Of a stretch of DNA of 6,200 nucleotides, positions 1 to 5,768 are shown piece by piece (within the stretch, counting starts at the first letter, position 1; the number at the start of each line of letters is the position of its first letter). The notes under the pieces were generated by a model. That model made no database searches. It worked only from the letters and a program-made list of their open reading frames with translations, and was not told the DNA's origin. The stretch covers positions 1-6,200 of the forward strand of contig JACDAR010000165.1 in the NCBI GenBank assembly GCA_013695335.1, in the 5' to 3' direction. The position numbers and the translations under genes were made by a program. Origin of the DNA: Rubrobacter sp. Its GTDB lineage: Bacteria; Actinomycetota; Rubrobacteria; Rubrobacterales; Rubrobacteraceae.

Positions 1-509
1 ATGATGTCCTCTATCGCAAGGGCGCACTGGGGGACGTTCGAGGCGTGTTTGAGAAGGACGACGTTCCCCGACATCAGGGCTGGGGCGACGTGCCGGAAGA
101 CCTGCCAGAAAGGGAAGTTCCATGGCATGACGGCCAGTATCGGGCCGAGCGGCTGGTAGTGGATGTACGCCTCTGCGCCTTCGACCTCGATCTTCTCGTC
201 AGCCAGAAAACGTTCGGCGTTCTCCACGTAGTAACGGCAGCCACGAGCGCACTTCTGGGTCTCGGCGGTGGCGGCGGCGAGGGTCTTGCCCATCTCACTC
301 GTCATCAAGCGCCCGAACTCTTCGGCCTCCCCTTCCAGGATCTCAGCCGCCCGAGCAAGCATCTCAGCCCGCTCCTCGAAAGAGGTCTTCCGGTACTCTC
401 GGAAGGTGTCTGCGGCTCGCTGGAGTTTCTCGTCTATCTGCTCATCCGTCAGCGAATCGAAGGTCCTGATTTCTTCCCCCGTCGCCGGGTTCACGCTAGA
501 AATAGCCAC
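1..509 (-). CDS. NAD(P)-dependent aldehyde dehydrogenase, succinate-semialdehyde type (N-terminal part, cut by window edge)
   Basis: Aldehyde dehydrogenases oxidise an aldehyde to the acid with NAD(P). This one most resembles the Sad/YneI branch of succinate-semialdehyde dehydrogenases, which feed GABA breakdown products into the TCA cycle. Only the first 169 residues are visible, of about 455 usual for the family. They begin MAISSVNPATGEEI, a typical family opening. Residues 128-133 read MPWNFP, whose Asn131 is the conserved oxyanion residue. Residues 147-157 read SGNVVLLKHAS; Lys154 is the expected cofactor-contacting Lys, and KHAS in place of the usual KPSE is what points to the Sad/YneI branch. 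The catalytic Cys and Glu lie beyond the window. The GTG start at 509-507 is chosen because a perfect AGGAGG lies 7 nt upstream and the homology begins there. It is divergent from queG. The dehydrogenase call is firm; the substrate is inferred from subfamily motifs. Confidence 0.9.
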   Translation of the reverse strand, partial: MAISSVNPATGEEIRTFDSLTDEQIDEKLQRAADTFREYRKTSFEERAEMLARAAEILEGEAEEFGRLMTSEMGKTLAAATAETQKCARGCRYYVENAERFLADEKIEVEGAEAYIHYQPLGPILAVMPWNFPFWQVFRHVAPALMSGNVVLLKHASNVPQCALAIEDI

Positions 510-516
510 GCTTTCT

Positions 517-522
517 CCTCCT
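517..522 (-). promoter_or_regulatory. Ribosome binding site of the aldehyde dehydrogenase gene
   Basis: A perfect AGGAGG (seen as CCTCCT on the plus strand) lies 7 nt before the GTG codon at 509-507. It settles the non-ATG start, and it is the strongest Shine-Dalgarno sequence in the window. Confidence 0.85.
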
Positions 523-602
523 GGTATCCCGTTCCAACCTTACAGTAATGATATACGCTTTCGAGATTGCATACCCTGTATCTTTTCCCCCAATTGCGCG
601 GA

Positions 603-608
603 TACAAT
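603..608 (+). promoter_or_regulatory. Possible -10 element of queG, placed for a leaderless transcript
   Basis: TACAAT matches the TATAAT consensus at five of six positions and ends 8 nt before the queG ATG. No good -35 lies at the right distance; TCTTTT at 581-586 with a 16 nt spacer is weak. If the hexamer is used, transcription would begin about at the start codon, so the mRNA would have almost no leader. That agrees with the lack of a good Shine-Dalgarno sequence before this ATG. Leaderless genes are common in actinobacteria. This is a prediction from spacing only. Confidence 0.4.
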
Positions 609-616
609 CAGGCGTT

Positions 617-1792
617 ATGAGCCCAGATCCCCCGATCAACCCGGAAGAAGCCAGGCGCATTCTCGAAGAACTGGCGAGCGCTGCAGGCTTTGACCTCATC
701 GGGGTGACGAGCGCGGAGCCGCTGGAGCGGGGCGGCGAACGGCTGCGAGAGTGGCAGGAGGCCGGAATGGCAGCCGACATGGGCTACATGCACAGGCCCG
801 TTGAACTTCTCTCTAACCCGAAGAAGCTCCAGAAGAGCGCGAGGAGCGTGGTCTCTCTTGGCGTCTCGTACTATCCGGGCGAGCATCCCGAGAACGAGGG
901 TGGCGGCAGGGTCGCCAGGTATGCGTGGGGCCGGGATTATCACGAGGTCATCAAGGAGCGCCTGTTCCGGTTGCGGAAAGTATTGGAAGAAGCGCTGGGC
1001 GTGAAGATCAAAGCTCGGGGGTTCACGGATGCGGTGCCGCTTTTGGAACGGTCGGCGGCGCAGCACGCAGGGCTCGGGTTCTTCGGGCGTAACTCATGCA
1101 TCATCAACGGTGATGTCGGATCGTACTTCTTTATTGCGGACCTGATCCTGGACCTCGAACTCGAACCTGACGAACCAGGAACCGGAACCTGCGGCCGATG
1201 CACCCGATGCATGGACCGCTGCCCGACAGGGGCCATAAAAGCCCCAGGCGTGGTGGACGCCAGGCTTTGCATCTCGTACCTGACCATCGAGAACCGGGGT
1301 GAGATCCCGCGCGAACTGCGCCCGCTCGTCGGTGACTGGGCCTTCGGGTGCGACGTGTGCCAGGAAGTCTGCCCATACAACAAAACAAAGGCCACGAAAT
1401 CCCGCTGGCCGGAGTTCTCGGCTGAAGCGGGGACAGGCCCGTACCTCGACATCGTGGAGACGCTCGGCATCCGCGACGAAGAAGAGTTCGAGCGGCGCTT
1501 TGCTGGGACACCGCTCACCCGTCCCGGGCGGGCCGGACTACTACGGAATTGCTGTGTCGCAGCAGGAAATCTGAAACTGGGGGAGGCAGTTCCGCCCTTG
1601 ATTCTGGTTTTGGGGGAGGATGATTCCGCGCTGGTGCGGGGCCACGCGGCATGGGCGCTAGGTGAGATCGGAGGCCCCGAATCCCTGGCGGCGCTTCGGG
1701 AGGCTGCGGACGTGGAGCGGAACGAAGATTGCCTGGGGGAGATAGGGCTGGCGCTACGGAGGGTGCGGGACCGGACGGAATCCGTGGGTTAG
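617..1792 (+). CDS. queG: Epoxyqueuosine reductase QueG
   Basis: QueG is a cytosolic cobalamin- and Fe-S-dependent enzyme that reduces epoxyqueuosine to queuosine at the wobble base of GUN-anticodon tRNAs, the last step of queuosine synthesis. The protein is 391 residues, normal for the longer, HEAT-bearing form. Visible features are an N-terminal QueG/DUF1730-type domain; YAWGRDYH at 102-109; TDAVPLLER at 137-145, whose Asp138 is in the position of the catalytic acid; a first ferredoxin-type motif with Cys192, 195, 198 and 202; Cys218; and a second motif DWAFGCDVCQEVCPYN with Cys245, 248 and 252. That set fits two 4Fe-4S clusters. Residues about 325-385 (VRGHAAWALGEIGG) form the C-terminal HEAT-like repeat that helps grip tRNA. 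The ATG at 617 is preferred over an in-frame ATG at 548, because the extra 23 residues do not look like QueG and cover the likely promoter. It is the first gene of a four-gene run. No other queuosine genes are in the window. Confidence 0.96.
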   Translation: MSPDPPINPEEARRILEELASAAGFDLIGVTSAEPLERGGERLREWQEAGMAADMGYMHRPVELLSNPKKLQKSARSVVSLGVSYYPGEHPENEGGGRVARYAWGRDYHEVIKERLFRLRKVLEEALGVKIKARGFTDAVPLLERSAAQHAGLGFFGRNSCIINGDVGSYFFIADLILDLELEPDEPGTGTCGRCTRCMDRCPTGAIKAPGVVDARLCISYLTIENRGEIPRELRPLVGDWAFGCDVCQEVCPYNKTKATKSRWPEFSAEAGTGPYLDIVETLGIRDEEEFERRFAGTPLTRPGRAGLLRNCCVAAGNLKLGEAVPPLILVLGEDDSALVRGHAAWALGEIGGPESLAALREAADVERNEDCLGEIGLALRRVRDRTESVG

Positions 1793-1795
1793 AAT

Positions 1796-1800
1796 AGGGG
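1796..1800 (+). promoter_or_regulatory. Ribosome binding site of the J-domain gene
   Basis: AGGGG lies only 4 nt before the ATG at 1805, within the 12 bp gap after the queG stop. The spacing is short but supports the ATG, and translation is probably coupled to queG. Confidence 0.5.
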
Positions 1801-1804
1801 AACG

Positions 1805-2632
1805 ATGGCGGAAGTAGTCAACTACTACGAGGTGCTCGGCGTCTCGCGCGGAGCGTCGCAATCAGAGATCCGTAACGCCTACCGCACCCTGGCCAAGGAG
1901 CGGCACCCGGATCATCCATCCGGAAGCACCCAGGATTTCGCCCTGTTGCAAGAGGCCCACGCCGTTCTCGCCGACCCCGACCGCCGCCAGAAACATAACG
2001 AGGCGCTCGACCTCGCCCACGCCGCGGACCAGCTCGCCGACCTCGAAGGCATAGATTGGGGAGACCTGGAAGACGAACTCTCCGCCAAGCGGCGCGAACA
2101 GGCGTCCGGCGGGCCGGGCCTCGGAGAACGTCTCAGGGGGCGCTTCGGAAGAAAAGAGGGCGGAGACCGCGAGCGGAGTTCTCGTCGAGGGCGCGGCGAT
2201 GGCGACCGTCGCCGGGGTCGGTACGTCGAGCGGGGAGCCCGCTGGTACGAGCCGCACTACTTCGATCCAGAGCCCATAAGCTGGAGGAGCGGTGCGATCT
2301 GCTTCGCCGCCTCTTTCCTGGCGCTTCTGGTGGTGGGACAGATAGGGAGATGGGCAACGGGGCTCGATACTCCACCATCCTTCGCCGCGTGGGCGACGAC
2401 GCTCGCCCCGTTCATGTTCATCCTGTACACGCTGGTCGGGCTCTTGACCTCCTACTTCTCCTTCCGATCCGCAGGATACGCTGGCGTGGCGCTGGTCTTC
2501 GTGGCAACGCTGGTGGTGGGCAACCGTGGCGGGCCTGAGACCATGCTGCAACTCTGTACCCTCGGCATAATCCTGCTGCTAGCCGTGATCTACATGGGCA
2601 ATCGCCGCGAAGAAGCAGCCCGCACCCGCTGA
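1805..2632 (+). CDS. J-domain (DnaJ-like) membrane protein
   Basis: J-domains recruit DnaK-type Hsp70 and stimulate its ATPase. This 275-residue protein opens with a J-domain at about 6-66: NYYEVLGVSRGAS, then EIRNAYRTLAKERHPD with the essential HPD at 34-36, then a third helix ending LADPDRR. The canonical DnaJ Gly/Phe-rich region, Cys-rich zinc fingers and peptide-binding C-terminus are all absent. Instead there is an acidic stretch (about 75-93), a strongly basic Arg/Gly-rich linker (about 94-146), and about four hydrophobic segments near 164-182, 196-217, 224-240 and 247-264, ending in a short basic tail. By the positive-inside rule the J-domain and linker should face the cytoplasm. The ATG has a close AGGGG before it, 12 bp after queG. 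So this is a membrane-anchored J-protein that could bring DnaK to the membrane. Client and role are unknown, and I recognise no named family for the membrane part. Confidence 0.88.
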   Translation: MAEVVNYYEVLGVSRGASQSEIRNAYRTLAKERHPDHPSGSTQDFALLQEAHAVLADPDRRQKHNEALDLAHAADQLADLEGIDWGDLEDELSAKRREQASGGPGLGERLRGRFGRKEGGDRERSSRRGRGDGDRRRGRYVERGARWYEPHYFDPEPISWRSGAICFAASFLALLVVGQIGRWATGLDTPPSFAAWATTLAPFMFILYTLVGLLTSYFSFRSAGYAGVALVFVATLVVGNRGGPETMLQLCTLGIILLLAVIYMGNRREEAARTR

Positions 2633-2659
2633 CCTATCCCAAACGCTCCGCGGATATGA

Positions 2660-3022
2660 ATGAGATCTGACACCTTATTCTCCGTCTTCATGGTGGCCGG
2701 GCTCGTACTGATGATCACCAGTTTCATCCTGTTCCACCTCAATAAGAACGCACGGTTCAAGAGGAAGTATTTCCCCTGGTTCATGATCCTCGTCGGGGTG
2801 CTGTTCATCGCAGTCGTTATCGGGCTGGGCGCGCCATTGAAATACTTCCTTCTTATTGCGCTATTAGTAGCCTCGATCACGTTCCTCGATATTCGGGGTA
2901 CCAGATTCTGCGATGATTGCGGAAGGACTATCAGAAATCCGCTACCTTTCTCCAGGCCAGAGTACTGTCCTAAGTGCGGAGCAAAACTGGATGTTGGCAA
3001 TCGAGATCAACCCCGGGGGTGA
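2660..3022 (+). CDS. Small membrane protein with a C-terminal zinc ribbon
   Basis: This 120-residue protein has hydrophobic segments at about 8-26, 39-57 and 60-77, with basic loops between them (NKNARFKRKYF at 29-38). A short cytoplasmic-type tail then carries CDDC (Cys84, Cys87) and CPKC (Cys103, Cys106), the two knuckles of a zinc ribbon 15 residues apart. I do not recognise a specific family and assign no reaction. Such ribbons usually bind protein or nucleic acid. An in-frame stop lies immediately before the ATG at 2660, so this is the earliest possible ATG; it lacks a clear Shine-Dalgarno sequence, and translation may depend on the J-domain gene ending 27 bp upstream. Base composition is visibly more A/T-rich than its neighbours, and it uses TTA leucine codons at 2675 and 2864, rare in this window. 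The stop lies 7 nt before the peptidase start, with the peptidase ribosome site inside its last codons. Confidence 0.82.
   Translation: MRSDTLFSVFMVAGLVLMITSFILFHLNKNARFKRKYFPWFMILVGVLFIAVVIGLGAPLKYFLLIALLVASITFLDIRGTRFCDDCGRTIRNPLPFSRPEYCPKCGAKLDVGNRDQPRG
3015..3022 (+). promoter_or_regulatory. Ribosome binding site fixing the TTG start of the peptidase gene
   Basis: GGGGGTGA overlaps the stop codon of the zinc-ribbon gene and lies 7 nt before the in-frame TTG at 3030. It supports TTG over an upstream ATG at 2913 that would read back through the zinc-ribbon gene in another frame, and it implies translational coupling between the two genes. Confidence 0.65.
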
Positions 3023-3029
3023 CACTACT

Positions 3030-4628
3030 TTGTCCCGAATCAGTGAGATAGAGATCTTTATAGCCGAATTCGAGAAGCGCATAGCGCCGGTCGAGAAGCG
3101 GATCGAGGAATCCTGGTGGGAGATCTCCACCACGGGGACCGAAGAGGCGCAGAGGGAGATGATCGAAGCCGGCAAAGAGTACAACGCCCTCTTCGAGGAC
3201 CGCGACGAATACGAAATGGTGAAGTCGTGGTACGAGAATCGCGAATCCCTCGACGACTCGCTCCTGAGCAGACAGGTCGAGGTTCTGTACCGGACTTTCG
3301 CCGGTAGCCAGGGCGACCCCGAGGTTCTGGGGCGCATCGAGGAGCTAGAGGCGGAGGCAAACGCCGTCTACAGCAACCATCGTGGCACGGTCGGCGGCAA
3401 GGAGGCCGGGGAGAACGAGGTGCGCGAGATACTGCGCGCCTCTGAAGACGAATCTCTCAGGCGTGAGGCGTGGGAGGCGTCGAAGACCGTCGGGCGCGAG
3501 GTCGAAGGAACCGTGCGGGAGCTTGCCCGTCTGCGCAACCGGCTCGCCCGTGAAGCAGGGTACAGAAACCACTACGAGCGTTCGCTGGATCTTCAGGATA
3601 TAGACGCGGGAGAACTGGCCGAAATAATGGACAGCCTACAATCCGCCACCGACGCCCCATTCACTGAGTTCAAGCGTGAACTCGACGCGGAACTGAGGGC
3701 CAGGTTCGGCGCTGACACCATCATGCCCTGGCATCTCTCGGATCCGTTCTTCCAGGAACCGCCGGAGAGCGCCGACTTCGACGTGGACCGCTACTTCGCG
3801 GATGCCGACATAGAAGACCTCACCAAGAAAACATATGACGCCCTTGGCCTCGACGTGCGCGGCGTGATGTCGAGGAGTGATCTGTACGAGCGGGCAGGAA
3901 AGAGCCAGCACGCATTCTGCGCCTCGATCGGGCGCGAGTATCCATACGACGTGCGGGTGCTGGCAAACGTCCAGCCGGACGCGTACTGGACCAACGCCAT
4001 GCTCCACGAGTTCGGGCACGCAGTCTACGACAGGCACATCAACCCCAACCTACCTTACCTGCTGCGAACCCACGCGCACCTCTGCACTACCGAAGCCATA
4101 GCGCTCATGATGGGCGCGCTGGCAGGAGACCCTGGCTGGCTGCGGAAGGTGGCAGGCGTCCCTGAGCGGGAACTCGACGCCGACCACGGGAAGCTCGCGG
4201 CGCGCAAACGCGCAGAAGGGCTAATCTTCACGCGCTGGACGCTGGTGATGTACCGATTCGAGCAGCTACTGTACGAAGACCCGGACAGGGAAGACCTGAA
4301 CGGGGCGTGGTGGGATCTCGTGGAGCGAATCCAACTAATCCAGCGCCCACCCGGACGCGACGAGCCGGACTGGGCGGCCAAGATCCACGTCGCCGTCGCG
4401 CCTGTCTACTACCACAACTACGTTCTCGGCACCCTCATCGCAGCCCAACTCAGGGATCATCTGGAAGAATACGTGACCCACGGACCTTTCTACGAGAACG
4501 AGGCCGCCGGCCGCTATCTGCTCGAATCGTTCTTCGGCCCGGGCGCCCGCGAGAACTGGCGGGATACCGTGCTGCGGGCGACGGGGGCGGAGCTGGACCC
4601 GTCGCATTTCGTTAGCTCCATGGGCTAA
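3030..4628 (+). CDS. Zinc metallopeptidase of the M2/M3 (oligopeptidase) type
   Basis: A gluzincin-type peptidase of 532 residues, expected to cut short peptides. The zinc site is plain: HEFGH at 326-330 supplies His326, His330 and the catalytic Glu327, and TEAIALMMG places the third zinc ligand at Glu355, 25 residues later. PVYYHNYVLG at 458-467 is the C-terminal Tyr/His substrate-binding segment found in M2 (ACE-like) and M3 (thimet/oligoendopeptidase F) enzymes. The N-terminal 250 residues are mostly charged helix, usual for the lid of this fold. There is no signal peptide or membrane segment, so it is probably cytosolic and acts on peptides released by larger proteases. The TTG start is chosen for its GGGGGTGA site 7 nt upstream; the frame stays open back to 2913, but that stretch overlaps the zinc-ribbon gene. 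It is the last gene of the run. The metallopeptidase call is secure; M2 versus M3 is not decided by eye. Confidence 0.93.
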   Translation: MSRISEIEIFIAEFEKRIAPVEKRIEESWWEISTTGTEEAQREMIEAGKEYNALFEDRDEYEMVKSWYENRESLDDSLLSRQVEVLYRTFAGSQGDPEVLGRIEELEAEANAVYSNHRGTVGGKEAGENEVREILRASEDESLRREAWEASKTVGREVEGTVRELARLRNRLAREAGYRNHYERSLDLQDIDAGELAEIMDSLQSATDAPFTEFKRELDAELRARFGADTIMPWHLSDPFFQEPPESADFDVDRYFADADIEDLTKKTYDALGLDVRGVMSRSDLYERAGKSQHAFCASIGREYPYDVRVLANVQPDAYWTNAMLHEFGHAVYDRHINPNLPYLLRTHAHLCTTEAIALMMGALAGDPGWLRKVAGVPERELDADHGKLAARKRAEGLIFTRWTLVMYRFEQLLYEDPDREDLNGAWWDLVERIQLIQRPPGRDEPDWAAKIHVAVAPVYYHNYVLGTLIAAQLRDHLEEYVTHGPFYENEAAGRYLLESFFGPGARENWRDTVLRATGAELDPSHFVSSMG

Positions 4629-4667
4629 CCTGTTCTGGTTTTCGTGGGCTGAGTCTTCCGCGCCCCG
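4629..4667. other. Convergent junction between the peptidase and lipoprotein genes
   Basis: Two genes meet tail to tail across 39 bp. I looked for a shared bidirectional terminator and see no GC-rich stem followed by a T-run on either strand. The only palindrome is a short GTTAAC overlapping the lipoprotein stop codon. Termination may be Rho-dependent or occur within the coding ends. Confidence 0.5.
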
Positions 4668-5666
4668 TTAACCGTGGCTCCTTTTGACGGGGATCTCCAC
4701 GCCATCGAAATCCCCGTCCCGGGCGTTCGTGGCGCCCACCTTCAAGATCACGCCCCCTTCGAAGGCCGGAGGGTCGATGGTGGTCTCGAAACAGCCCCAG
4801 GTTGAGGTCCAGTCGTTGCCCTGCACGGTTTTCCTGGCCTTCACCGACCCGTCTTGGCTGGTCAGGATCACGGTGTTGGTGGCCTCGTGGTTGCGGGAGT
4901 ATCCGCTCACAGTGAAGGGGTCCCCGATATTGCTCCCCCGCTGCGGCTCCACGACGACGGTGTTGCCTATCCTGGCCGGGAGCGGGGCTTTCAGCGGATC
5001 ACCCGTCGGCTGGAAGTCCACCACGATGCGGGCAGGATCAGAGAGTTCGAGCAACCTGTAGCGGAAGTCTCCCCGCGCGAAGATATCGACGAACATACCC
5101 TCTTCCGGCGCCCGGACCACGTAGAAGCTCTTTAGCAAAGACTCACCCAGGTGGCCGTTCGAGACGCGCGTCTCCCCGACCGAAGGTAAAAACACCCGCA
5201 GCACGCCCTCTCCCGCAGGGTGTTCGAGGGTCCACTCCGGTGGCGTATGAGCAGGCTGGTCGCCCATACCGAGATCCAGGACCACCCTCTCGTAACCCTC
5301 GTGTTCCCCGAAACGCGCCGCGAGGATGAGGTTCGCAGCCCTTCTCTTGCCTCCCTCCGCCCGCTGATCCGTGCCGAAGGGAGAAGCCGTGTCCCCCACC
5401 GCTTCCGTGGGCCTCGTTGCCCTGTCCCCCCCTGTCTCCCTGGATGCCCCGACCGTCGCCTCGGCCCGTTCCCCCATGCCGGAGCTTACACCGTGGACCG
5501 CCGCCTTCGCGCGATCCCCGTTGGTCCCTCCAGCGAACATGGCCCCCCCACAGCCTGTTGCGATGATGAGCGTTATGAGGGCGAGCAGCACGAATGCGGC
5601 GTGATGCCCCCCTCCGGTCCAACCTCTCCCAGCCACCCTGCGCATTATACGGATGGGAAGTTGCAT
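4668..5666 (-). CDS. Lipoprotein with AMIN-like and Gmad2 (Ig-like) domains
   Basis: A secreted, lipid-anchored protein of up to 332 residues. The N-terminus has a basic region, a hydrophobic core (about 24-36) and the lipobox IATGC, making Cys39 the lipidation and cleavage site. Residues about 41-108 are a low-complexity Gly/Ala/Thr/Arg/Glu linker, as for reaching through a cell wall. Residues about 109-219 (ANLILAARFG, YERVVLDLG, ending ARIVVDFQP) look like an AMIN-type beta domain, a class that binds cell wall or envelope partners. Residues about 236-328 (VVVEPQRGSNIGDPFTVSGYSRNHEATN, then a WGCFETTI strand) resemble Gmad2, an Ig-like domain first described with spore germination proteins. 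No catalytic residues are evident, so a binding or envelope role is inferred. The start is uncertain: ATG 5666, ATG 5645 and GTG 5636 all keep a usable signal peptide and none has a good ribosome site; a TATAAT at 5649-5644 favours GTG 5636. Confidence 0.85.
   Translation of the reverse strand: MQLPIRIMRRVAGRGWTGGGHHAAFVLLALITLIIATGCGGAMFAGGTNGDRAKAAVHGVSSGMGERAEATVGASRETGGDRATRPTEAVGDTASPFGTDQRAEGGKRRAANLILAARFGEHEGYERVVLDLGMGDQPAHTPPEWTLEHPAGEGVLRVFLPSVGETRVSNGHLGESLLKSFYVVRAPEEGMFVDIFARGDFRYRLLELSDPARIVVDFQPTGDPLKAPLPARIGNTVVVEPQRGSNIGDPFTVSGYSRNHEATNTVILTSQDGSVKARKTVQGNDWTSTWGCFETTIDPPAFEGGVILKVGATNARDGDFDGVEIPVKRSHG
5644..5649 (-). promoter_or_regulatory. Possible -10 element of the lipoprotein gene
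   Basis: On the minus strand this reads TATAAT, the full consensus, and it ends 7 nt before an in-frame GTG at 5636-5634. A start there would give a leaderless message and a normal lipoprotein signal peptide of about 29 residues. If it is a real -10, the upstream ATG codons at 5666 and 5645 would not be transcribed from it. No clear -35 lies 16-18 nt upstream, so the call is tentative. Confidence 0.35.
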
Positions 5667-5768
5667 TACGTTTAACGGTATATTTCGCTGTTGTTACGAT
5701 ACAGGCCCATCAACGGCAGGCTGGGCGAACTCCGTGGAAAGCATGGACATGCGGGCGCGCTGGCAGCC
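5667..5768. other. Intergenic spacer between the acetyltransferase and lipoprotein genes
   Basis: This 102 bp spacer separates two minus-strand genes. The part nearest the lipoprotein gene (about 5668-5703) is A/T-rich for this window and may hold its promoter. The only inverted repeat noticed is a 5 bp stem (5705-5709 with 5722-5726) around a 12 nt loop, with no T-run after it, too weak to call a terminator. Confidence 0.5.

Larger units (their letters stand above)
510..616. other. Divergent intergenic region between the aldehyde dehydrogenase gene and queG
   Basis: This 107 bp gap separates two divergently transcribed genes and is clearly richer in A/T than the flanking genes, as expected of a promoter region. 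Besides the dehydrogenase ribosome binding site and a -10-like hexamer before queG (both listed separately), I see no clear operator palindrome. For the dehydrogenase direction there are TATCAT-like hexamers around 545-560, but none has a convincing -35 partner. An open frame continuous with queG runs through it from an ATG at 548, but it is not expected to be coding. Confidence 0.6.

Noticed and set aside
45..548. Plus-strand open frame (167 codons) opposite the aldehyde dehydrogenase
   Set aside because: The minus strand holds the conserved dehydrogenase with a perfect ribosome site, and the plus-strand product shows no family features.
548..616. N-terminal extension of QueG from an ATG at 548
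   Set aside because: The 23 extra residues do not resemble QueG, and the stretch covers the A/T-rich divergent promoter region.
940..1518. Minus-strand open frame (192 codons) opposite queG
   Set aside because: It lies across the Fe-S motifs of queG, is low-complexity Ser/Arg-rich, and has no domain; the antisense of a GC-rich gene.
1862..2551. Long minus-strand open frame (229 codons) opposite the J-domain gene
   Set aside because: It is a shadow of a GC-rich gene: the plus strand encodes a clear J-domain, and the antisense product has no recognisable motif.
2913..3029. N-terminal extension of the peptidase from an ATG at 2913
   Set aside because: It would overlap the zinc-ribbon gene by over 100 bp in another frame, its residues do not look like a peptidase lid, and a good ribosome site lies just before the TTG at 3030.
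5220..5675. Plus-strand open frames opposite the lipoprotein linker
   Set aside because: They arise from the low-complexity, GC-rich linker, and the translation has no motifs.
5705..5726. Inverted repeat (GCCCA/TGGGC) in the spacer after the acetyltransferase gene
   Set aside because: A 5 bp stem with a 12 nt loop and no T-run is expected by chance in GC-rich DNA and is not a convincing terminator.
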